From assembly GCF_014230145.1 (NCBI RefSeq), contig NZ_JACHVC010000006.1, forward strand, positions 310,001-374,000: a stretch of DNA of 64,000 nucleotides. The letters are read 5' to 3'. Both the position numbers and the translations under genes were made by a program. This document shows, one piece after another, positions 58,672 through 64,000 of this stretch. The notes under the pieces are model-generated. The model had not been told where the DNA came from and searched no databases. It saw only the letters and a list, made by a program, of their open reading frames with translations. This DNA comes from Pelagicoccus albus (lineage in GTDB: Bacteria; Verrucomicrobiota; Verrucomicrobiia; Opitutales; Opitutaceae). Positions within the stretch are counted from its first letter, which is position 1; each line of letters begins with the position of its first letter.

Positions 58672-58693
58672 ACGCCAGGCAAGTGCTGGCGTC
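58672..58693 (-). terminator. Terminator of the dienelactone-hydrolase-like gene
   Basis: On the minus strand, GACGCCAG and CTGGCGTC arms around a 6-nt loop are followed by T-rich sequence (TTTCTTCTTT). It separates this gene from the phosphoesterase gene and fixes the latter's start downstream of it. Confidence 0.8.
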
Positions 58694-58715
58694 CTTCTGC
58701 GCAAAGTCTGTTCGT

Positions 58716-59513
58716 CTATTCGTCCCAGAGCTCTTCGAGGAGGTTGTGCATCGCTGCGAAGGCACGTTTGGAACTGGTTGGATTGTAACGGGATCCATCG
58801 GAATTCGCTTCTGGGTTTGTGAAGCTGTGGACCGTATCGCTGTACTGAACGAGCTGCCAATCCACCTCGGTGTCTTGCATTGTGGATACGAAGGTTTCCA
58901 CGTCTTCTTGTGAAACATACGGGTCGTCAGCCCCGTGCAAGACCAAGACCTTTGCTGTTGTTTTTGCCGCGTCCGCTTCGAGGGTGGGAGAAATCAGGTC
59001 TCCGTGGAAGCTGACGATTGCGTCCAGTGACTCGCCTGTCCTGCCCAACTCGAGAACCGTTCCTCCGCCGAAGCAAAATCCGGCCGCCGCAACTTCTTTC
59101 ACATTTAATCCGAGGGGGGCAGCTTCAGCTTTGAATACTTCGAGAGCTTTTGCGGCTCTGGCTCTCATGAGATTGCGATCGCTCCGTAGCTTGCCCGCTG
59201 CCGCTCCAGCTTCGCTGCCGTTGGTCGGACGGGTGTCTGTGCCGTACATATCGACCATCATCACGAAGTAGTCGTCCCCAGCCATCTTCATTGCCTTTTC
59301 CAAGGAAGCTTCTGTAGGCCCCATCCAATTTGGGACCATAAGGATCCCGGGGCGTACCTCATCGTTGTCCGGTTCGTAGACGATGGTGCTTTCGAAGGTC
59401 ACTCCATCGAGTTCGTAGAGAACGACTCTTTTTTCGAAATGGTGCTCCGCGAAGGCGGAACCAGAGGTTAGGGCGAAGGTGGCAAGTAGGCTGAGGATCA
59501 ATTTCATAGGCAT
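58716..59513 (-). CDS. Exported dienelactone-hydrolase-family protein
   Basis: A 265-residue protein with a signal peptide (MPMKLILSLLATFALTSGSAFA is condensed here as its core LILSLLATFAL). The mature part is a dienelactone-hydrolase fold with Cys nucleophile in AAGFCFGGGT, Asp in LHGADDPYV and His in DTVHSFTNPEA. The Cys nucleophile is the family norm. Most relatives with this signal are periplasmic and of unknown substrate. Two ATGs two codons apart (59513 and 59507) are equally plausible starts. Confidence 0.88.
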   Translation of the reverse strand: MPMKLILSLLATFALTSGSAFAEHHFEKRVVLYELDGVTFESTIVYEPDNDEVRPGILMVPNWMGPTEASLEKAMKMAGDDYFVMMVDMYGTDTRPTNGSEAGAAAGKLRSDRNLMRARAAKALEVFKAEAAPLGLNVKEVAAAGFCFGGGTVLELGRTGESLDAIVSFHGDLISPTLEADAAKTTAKVLVLHGADDPYVSQEDVETFVSTMQDTEVDWQLVQYSDTVHSFTNPEANSDGSRYNPTSSKRAFAAMHNLLEELWDE

Positions 59514-59591
59514 AGTTGGTTGGAAGGTGTAACGGGCTGGCTGTGCCAGAAATTGCGCCACCTGATGGATACCTTGTTTTATCGAGACGCT

Positions 59592-59618
59592 AAAAAAGCC
59601 GTCTCCGAGGGAGACGGC
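59592..59618 (-). terminator. Terminator of the cysS-thrS operon
   Basis: On the minus strand, GCCGTCTC and GAGACGGC arms with a 5-nt loop, followed by T6, about 38 bp beyond the thrS stop. Confidence 0.92.
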
Positions 59619-59655
59619 TGGGGAGAGTTTGCTTAGCGAACTCGGTCGCTCCTGC

Positions 59656-61488
59656 CTATTTTTTGATTTGGAGGATGCGCTCGTTGATGAGCTGAAGAAT
59701 CTGGGTCTCGAACTCTTCGAATAGCATAGTTGGCTTTCCGTCGTGGAAACGGCTGCGCACGGAGACCTTTCCTTCCTCTGCTTCGCGTTCGCCGACGATC
59801 AAGGTATTGGGCACCTTGTCCAGCTCGGCATTGCGGATCTTGGCTCCCAACTTGTCGGAGTTGTAGTCGCCAGTAGCGCGAACGCCGTTGGCCTTTAGTT
59901 GGGCAACTAGGCTTTCGGCGTAGTCGCGAACCTTGTCGGAGATTGGCAGAACGCGAACTTGCTCTGGAGCCAGCCAAGTCGGGAAGTCGCCGCCGAAGTG
60001 CTCGATGAGCAGCCCGCAGAAACGTTCCATGGAACCGAACGGAGCTCGGTGCACCATGACAGGTCGGTGCGGCTTGTTGTCAGAACCAGTGTAGTTGATA
60101 TCAAAGCGCACCGGCAGGTTGTAGTCGACTTGCACAGTGCCGAGCTGCCACTCGCGACCGATTACGTCCTTAACCACAAAGTCGATCTTCGGACCGTAGA
60201 ATGCCGCTTCGCCTTCCTCTTCGACGAAAGGTACGCCAAGGGTTTTGACCGCTTCGCGGATGGCGGCTTCCGCCTTATCCCAATTTTCGGGATCGCCCAC
60301 GTATTTGTCTGAACTCGGATCGCGCAGCGAAACGCGTACCGAGTAGTCTTCCATGCCCAAAGTACCGAAGACGATTTTGACGAGGTCCAAACAGCCCTGG
60401 ATTTCACCCTGAAGTTGTTCTTCTGTACAGAAGAGGTGGGCGTCGTCCTGAGTGAAGCCGCGCACGCGAGTCATGCCGTTCAGTTCGCCAGATTGCTCCC
60501 AGCGGTAGACGGTTCCGAATTCGGCTAGGCGAATTGGTAGATCACGATAGGAGTGCGGCTCCGAATCGTAGATCTTGATGTGCATGGGGCAATTCATGGG
60601 CTTGAGCAGGTAGCCCTCGATATCGCCGGTTTCCAAATGGTTGGTCAAAGTCGAGCAGGATGCGTTGTCGTTCGCCAGATCCGCGAGGGAATCGCGCTCG
60701 ATGAGCGGAGGGAACTGTGACTCCTGGTAGTAAGGGAAGTGGCCTGAGGTTTTGTAGAGGCCGAGCTTGCCGATGTGAGGCGTGAAAACTTGCGAGTACT
60801 CCTGCTTGATCAGCTGCTCGGAGATGAAGTCCTGAAGCTCCTGGCGGACGATGGCGCCTTTCGGCTTCCAGAGGATTAAACCTTGCCCGACTGCTTCGTC
60901 GATGTGGAACAAGCCCATCTCCTTGCCGACGCGGCGGTGGTCGCGTTTGCGGGACTCCTCGAGTTGCTCGAGGTAAGTGTCCAGCTCGGCCTTAGTCGGG
61001 AAAGCGGTACCGTAGATACGCTGCAGTTGCTTGTTATTCTCGTCGCCGCGATGGTAGGCACCAGCGATGGAGAGAAGTTTAACCGCTTTGATCTTCTTGG
61101 TGTAATTGACGTGAGAGCCGGCACAGAGGTCGAGGAATTCACCATTGCGGTAGAAAGACACCTGTTCGCCCTCGGGAATGTCGTCGAGACGGCCGAGCTT
61201 GTACTCGGTCTGGCCGAATTCGGTGATCATCTTGACCGCTTCCTCGCGAGATACCTCGATCCGCTCGAAACGTTGGTTTTCCTTGATGACCTTTTTCATC
61301 TCGGCCTCGATCTTTTCGAGGTCGTCGGCGGTGAATTTGTGATCCAAATCGAAGTCGTAGTAGAACCCGGTGTCGGTAGGAGGCCCGATGTCGAGCTTCG
61401 CTTCCGGGAAGAGGCGAAGGACTGCGGTGGCGAGAACGTGCGACGAGGAATGCCGGATCTCTTCGAGTGGAGTCATTTGTTCTTTCAT
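59656..61488 (-). CDS. thrS: Threonyl-tRNA synthetase lacking the TGS domain
   Basis: A 610-residue class II ThrRS. It begins directly with the editing domain (TPLEEIRHSSSHVLATAVLRL; zinc-type His residues in HSSSH and in the DLCAGSHV block). The catalytic core follows, with motif 2 VYRWEQSGELNGMTRVRGFTQDDAH in outline, zinc Cys in LLKPMNCPMHI and motif 3 in VMVHRAPFGSMERF. The anticodon-binding domain ends it. The approximately 60-residue N-terminal TGS domain common in other bacteria is absent, and the 91-bp gap to cysS is too short to encode it. An extra segment of about 25 residues precedes LLKPMNCP. It is the second gene of a cysS-thrS operon with a Cys/Thr-rich leader frame upstream. 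Confidence 0.97.
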   Translation of the reverse strand: MKEQMTPLEEIRHSSSHVLATAVLRLFPEAKLDIGPPTDTGFYYDFDLDHKFTADDLEKIEAEMKKVIKENQRFERIEVSREEAVKMITEFGQTEYKLGRLDDIPEGEQVSFYRNGEFLDLCAGSHVNYTKKIKAVKLLSIAGAYHRGDENNKQLQRIYGTAFPTKAELDTYLEQLEESRKRDHRRVGKEMGLFHIDEAVGQGLILWKPKGAIVRQELQDFISEQLIKQEYSQVFTPHIGKLGLYKTSGHFPYYQESQFPPLIERDSLADLANDNASCSTLTNHLETGDIEGYLLKPMNCPMHIKIYDSEPHSYRDLPIRLAEFGTVYRWEQSGELNGMTRVRGFTQDDAHLFCTEEQLQGEIQGCLDLVKIVFGTLGMEDYSVRVSLRDPSSDKYVGDPENWDKAEAAIREAVKTLGVPFVEEEGEAAFYGPKIDFVVKDVIGREWQLGTVQVDYNLPVRFDINYTGSDNKPHRPVMVHRAPFGSMERFCGLLIEHFGGDFPTWLAPEQVRVLPISDKVRDYAESLVAQLKANGVRATGDYNSDKLGAKIRNAELDKVPNTLIVGEREAEEGKVSVRSRFHDGKPTMLFEEFETQILQLINERILQIKK

Positions 61489-61548
61489 TTTGTGAGGGAG
61501 AAAGGCTGTAGGTTTTTAGAGGGTAGGGGCAATGAGAATTTGGCTTGC

Positions 61549-61575
61549 GGGGGAATCGCAGCCCATTCGCCCCCC
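61549..61575 (-). other. Hairpin in the cysS-thrS intercistronic gap
   Basis: Minus-strand arms GGGG(GC)GAAT and ATTCCCCC around an 8-nt loop form a stable stem just after the cysS stop. No T-run follows it, so it is not a classical terminator. It may protect the 3' end of the cysS message or adjust the cysS:thrS ratio. Confidence 0.45.
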
Positions 61576-61579
61576 GTCA

Positions 61580-63019
61580 TTATATTTGTTCGAGGTCGAA
61601 GCCGTCCTTTCGATCCAGGGCTTTCCAGCCAGCAGCGGCGAGTTCGTCGCGCAAGGCGTCCGCAGCGCCCCAGTCCTTGGCTTGCTTTGCCTCCCAGCGT
61701 TTTTGGGCGATGGCTTTGATTTCCTCTGGAGCATCGACTTTAGGCTTTTCGATGACGACTTGCTCCAGATCGTAGCCGAGAGCGAAGATCAGCTTGTGGA
61801 ACGGTACAACCGCTGCGGCTCCGGGCTTCGATTTGGTGGCGGTGAAGATGCCGCCGAGCGCCCCGGGAATATTCATGTCGTGGGAGAGCTTGTTCCAAGC
61901 GTCCGCGAAGGGGCCCCAATCATCGTGAAGGTGCTTGCCCTTTTGAATCTCCTTCAGAACCGCAGCTCGCTTCAGGCCGGCTTCGGCCAAAATCTCGTCG
62001 GAAAACTTTCTCAGCTTCACGAGAGCGCTTTGGGCTGCGACTAGGGAGTCGGAGTTGAAGTTGATGGTCTGGCGATAGTGGCCGGAGGTGAGGGCGTAGC
62101 GCAGCGTGACCGGGGCGTAGCCTTTGGCCTCGATGTCATCGACCGTATAGAAGTTGTTTAGGCTTTTGGACATCTTGGCATTGTCCACCAAGAGGTGGGC
62201 GGCGTGTATCCAATATTTGAAGAATTGCTTGTGCTGGCCGCATGAGCATTCGGACTGAGCAATCTCGTTCTCGTGATGCGGGAAGGTGAGGTCTACACCG
62301 CCGGAGTGGATATCGAGGTTGTTGCCCAAATACTTCATCGCCATGGCCGAACATTCGAGGTGCCAACCCGGACGGCCTTCGCCCCAAGGACTATCCCAGT
62401 AGACGTCGCCATCGGTCGGCTTACGGCTTTTCCACATGACAAAGTCTGCTGCGGAGTCGCGGGTGTATTCGTCTGAGTCAACCGGGCCCGATTCTTCGGC
62501 CTCTACTTCTTCGGAATCGGTCAAGAGTTGGCGTTCCTTGATGCGGGAGAGTTTTCCGTAGTTCTCAAAGGAGGACACGCGGAAATAAACAGAGCCATCT
62601 TCCGACGCATAGGCATGGCCACGCTCGATGAGCTGCTCGATCATTTCGATCTGTTCTTGGATGTGGGCGGTCGCTTTCGGCTCTATCTGAGGCGGAAGCA
62701 TGTTGAAGCGCCCGCAATCCTTGTGGAAAACGTCGGTCCAATACTCTGTGAATTCGGTCAGCGGTTTCCCTTCTTCGATGGAGCGAGCGATTGTCTTGTC
62801 GTCCACATCGGTCAGGTTTCTGACGTGAATGACCTTGTATCCAGCGACTTGCAGCACCCGTCGCATGACGTCCTGGTTTAGGAACGTGCGGAAGTTTCCG
62901 ATGTGGGCTTGGGCGTAAACAGTCGGTCCACAACAGTACATGCCTACTACGTTGCCTTTAGTGGGAACGATGGGTTCCGCCTTTCGGGAGAGAGTGTTGT
63001 GGAATGTGACCTCAGTCAT
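61580..63019 (-). CDS. cysS: Cysteinyl-tRNA synthetase
   Basis: A 479-residue class I CysRS. The N-terminus has MYCCGPTVYAQAHIGNFRT with the HIGH-like motif and the first zinc Cys. The other zinc ligands are in WHLECSAM and HHENEIAQ, and the KMSKS loop is NAKMSKSLNN. An acidic insertion (SEEVEAEESGPVDSDEY, about 170-186) lies in the connecting peptide. It charges tRNA-Cys in the cytoplasm. It is followed by thrS 91 bp later in the same direction. The 85 bp upstream of its ATG contain a hairpin, and beyond that a 30-codon frame with Cys-Cys-Cys-Thr-Thr-Thr. Confidence 0.97.
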   Translation of the reverse strand: MTEVTFHNTLSRKAEPIVPTKGNVVGMYCCGPTVYAQAHIGNFRTFLNQDVMRRVLQVAGYKVIHVRNLTDVDDKTIARSIEEGKPLTEFTEYWTDVFHKDCGRFNMLPPQIEPKATAHIQEQIEMIEQLIERGHAYASEDGSVYFRVSSFENYGKLSRIKERQLLTDSEEVEAEESGPVDSDEYTRDSAADFVMWKSRKPTDGDVYWDSPWGEGRPGWHLECSAMAMKYLGNNLDIHSGGVDLTFPHHENEIAQSECSCGQHKQFFKYWIHAAHLLVDNAKMSKSLNNFYTVDDIEAKGYAPVTLRYALTSGHYRQTINFNSDSLVAAQSALVKLRKFSDEILAEAGLKRAAVLKEIQKGKHLHDDWGPFADAWNKLSHDMNIPGALGGIFTATKSKPGAAAVVPFHKLIFALGYDLEQVVIEKPKVDAPEEIKAIAQKRWEAKQAKDWGAADALRDELAAAGWKALDRKDGFDLEQI

Positions 63020-63043
63020 GTTGTTGTGCTTTATAACGAAAAT

Positions 63044-63070
63044 GGCCTGGAGAAAAAACTTCGCCAGGCC
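63044..63070 (-). terminator. Candidate attenuator hairpin ahead of cysS
   Basis: On the minus strand, perfect GGCCTGG and CCAGGCC arms enclose a 13-nt loop and are followed by ATTTTCG. It stands 34 bp past the stop of the Cys/Thr leader frame and 24 bp before the cysS ATG. The U-run is short, so termination may be conditional. A 7-bp alternative pairing between TTTCGTC (63093-63099) and GGCGAAG (63059-63065) would disturb the 5' arm and could act as antiterminator. Confidence 0.65.
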
Positions 63071-63104
63071 TTCTTGTAGTTGATTTGAAGTAGACGAAAA
63101 GAAA

Positions 63105-63197
63105 CTAGCCGCGGAGTGCGGTAGTCGTGCAGCAACAGGTTACTGTATTGCGGTTTGAGGTGGCTTCTGAATTGCCAGCTGCGGATTGCTTATTCAT
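63105..63197 (-). CDS. Candidate leader peptide with three Cys then three Thr codons, upstream of cysS-thrS
   Basis: A 30-codon frame starting at ATG 63197. Its core reads T-V-T-C-C-C-T-T-T-A-L-R-G before the TAG stop, that is, codons ACA GTA ACC TGT TGC TGC ACG ACT ACC. Three adjacent Cys codons followed by three adjacent Thr codons sit in front of genes for the Cys and Thr tRNA synthetases. A small pause hairpin (CCGC/GCGG) overlaps the last codons, and a terminator-like hairpin follows before cysS. An in-frame ATG at 63215 would add six residues and overlaps the hemB start on the other strand. Reading it as an attenuation leader is inference; a natural-product precursor is the alternative. 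Confidence 0.68.
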   Translation of the reverse strand: MNKQSAAGNSEATSNRNTVTCCCTTTALRG

Positions 63198-63213
63198 CAC
63201 TTCGCTAAGAAAC

Positions 63214-64000
63214 ATGGAGAGTCCCAATAAGATTGAAAATTTCAAGCTCGATTTGCCTCGTCGCCCAAGGCGCATGCGGCGTACTGCCTCACTCAGAGGA
63301 TTGGCGCAGGAGACCTTTGTCCGCTGTGAGGATTTGATCGCTCCGTTGATCGTTAAGGAATCAGGAGAAAAGGAGCCGGTCGGATCCATGCCAGGGCTGT
63401 TTCGACTGAACCTTGAGGAATTGGTCCGCGAATGCGAGGAGCTTGCGAAACTGGGTATTCCTGCTGTCGCCATTTTTCCCAGTTTGGACCCAAGCCTGAA
63501 GGACGAAAAAGGCACCGAGGCTGGAAATCCCGAGACGCTAGTTTTGCGGGCTGTTCGGGCCATCAAGAAGGCGGTGCCGTCGCTTTCTGTGGTGACTGAT
63601 GTAGCCTTGGATCCCTACACCTCTCATGGACATGACGGTGTCCTCAACGATGAGGGTAGCTACGTGATGAACGACGAAACGGTTGCTCGCCTTTGCGAAA
63701 TGGCTGTTTTGCAGGCGGAAGCCGGGGTCGATATCGTGGCGCCATCGGACATGATGGATGGCCGAATCGGCGCAATTCGGGCCGCGTTGGACGAGGCAGG
63801 ATACATCGATACTGCCATTATGTCCTATTCCGCGAAATTTGCTTCCGCCTACTACGGACCCTTTCGCGAGGCGGTCGGAAGCGCCAAGGCGGCTGGCACG
63901 ACCTTGCTAGGCAAAGAAACCTACCAGATGAATCCCGCCAATCGTCGTGAAGCGATCATGGACGCAATGATGGACGAGGATGAGGGAGCAGATTTTCTGA
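63214..64000 (+). CDS. hemB: Porphobilinogen synthase HemB, 3' end outside window
   Basis: The first 262 codons of delta-aminolevulinate dehydratase. The N-terminus RRPRRMRRTASLRGLAQET is family-typical. The metal region reads LDPYTSHGHDG without the Cys triad, so the Mg-dependent rather than the Zn-dependent type. The substrate-binding stretch DIVAPSDMMDGRIGAIR and the first active-site Lys in MSYSAKFASAYYGPF are present. The second catalytic Lys lies beyond the window. It condenses two 5-aminolevulinate molecules in tetrapyrrole synthesis. It is divergent from the cysS operon; its ATG overlaps the possible upstream start of the Cys/Thr leader frame. Confidence 0.96.
   Translation, partial: MESPNKIENFKLDLPRRPRRMRRTASLRGLAQETFVRCEDLIAPLIVKESGEKEPVGSMPGLFRLNLEELVRECEELAKLGIPAVAIFPSLDPSLKDEKGTEAGNPETLVLRAVRAIKKAVPSLSVVTDVALDPYTSHGHDGVLNDEGSYVMNDETVARLCEMAVLQAEAGVDIVAPSDMMDGRIGAIRAALDEAGYIDTAIMSYSAKFASAYYGPFREAVGSAKAAGTTLLGKETYQMNPANRREAIMDAMMDEDEGADFL

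Noticed and set aside
60883-61719. 278-codon plus-strand frame across thrS and cysS
   Set aside because: Antisense shadow of two synthetase genes, with composition typical of a mirrored frame and no domain.
63105-63197. Reading of the Cys/Thr peptide as a lanthipeptide-like precursor
   Set aside because: No modification enzyme or exporter is nearby, and the codon run matches exactly the two synthetase genes downstream. It cannot be excluded completely.
63105-63566. 153-codon minus-strand frame ending in the Cys/Thr stretch
   Set aside because: Most of it is antisense to hemB; only the last 30-36 codons lie outside hemB and are kept as the leader frame.

Overview
The window reads as a chromosomal segment of a verrucomicrobial bacterium, probably class Opitutae (Puniceicoccales/Pelagicoccus-like). 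The taxonomic call is an inference. It rests on a pseudopilin gene cluster matching the Verrucomicrobia-specific 'Verru_Chthon cassette', a System II (ResB/CcsA) cytochrome c maturation operon, moderate GC, and many genes without a clear Shine-Dalgarno sequence. There is no rRNA, phage, insertion sequence or CRISPR array, and no gene-free stretch longer than 300 bases.

Layout. 1-8133: a TetR-controlled RND efflux locus with two paralogous outer-membrane channels facing away from each other across a CAAACGTTTG palindrome. 8159-19193: mostly accessory genes: an esterase, a beta-propeller lactonase, a diiron/ATP-grasp fusion, YchJ, a bacterial PRMT-type arginine methyltransferase homologue, a kinase/inositol-phosphatase pair, and a frameshifted rhodanese-YceI gene. 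19289-28610: typA, tRNA-Leu(GAG), an RG-rich putative nucleic-acid-binding protein, a two-subunit sodium/solute symporter and clpB. 28617-35741 (minus strand): a signalling operon (HDOD, hybrid kinase) and a cytochrome c maturation operon (lipoprotein, resB, ccsA). 35912-41854: an NtrB/NtrC-like pair, two identical tRNA-Gly(GCC) genes, a left-handed beta-helix protein, trpS and an orphan cheB. 41940-48335: six overlapping genes for pseudopilin-like and secreted proteins. 48451-53602: a hydrolase overlapping mprF, then SRP RNA and dnaX. 53599-59513: TPR protein, EF-hand protein divergent from an OmpR/kinase pair, a secreted protein, a phosphoesterase and a dienelactone-hydrolase-like protein. 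59656-64000: thrS and cysS on the minus strand, with hemB (cut by the window end) divergent.

The observation I rate highest is a 30-codon reading frame ahead of cysS-thrS. It carries three consecutive Cys codons followed by three consecutive Thr codons, and a GC-rich hairpin lies between it and cysS. This is what a ribosome-mediated attenuator sensing both charged tRNAs would look like. Other strong points are an A10 slippery run at the end of zero-frame dnaX with an in-frame -1 extension (tau/gamma-type programmed frameshift), a bacterial protein carrying both the double-E and THW signatures of protein arginine methyltransferases, the ferritin-like/ATP-grasp fusion, and a G6 tract that breaks the rhodanese-YceI gene.
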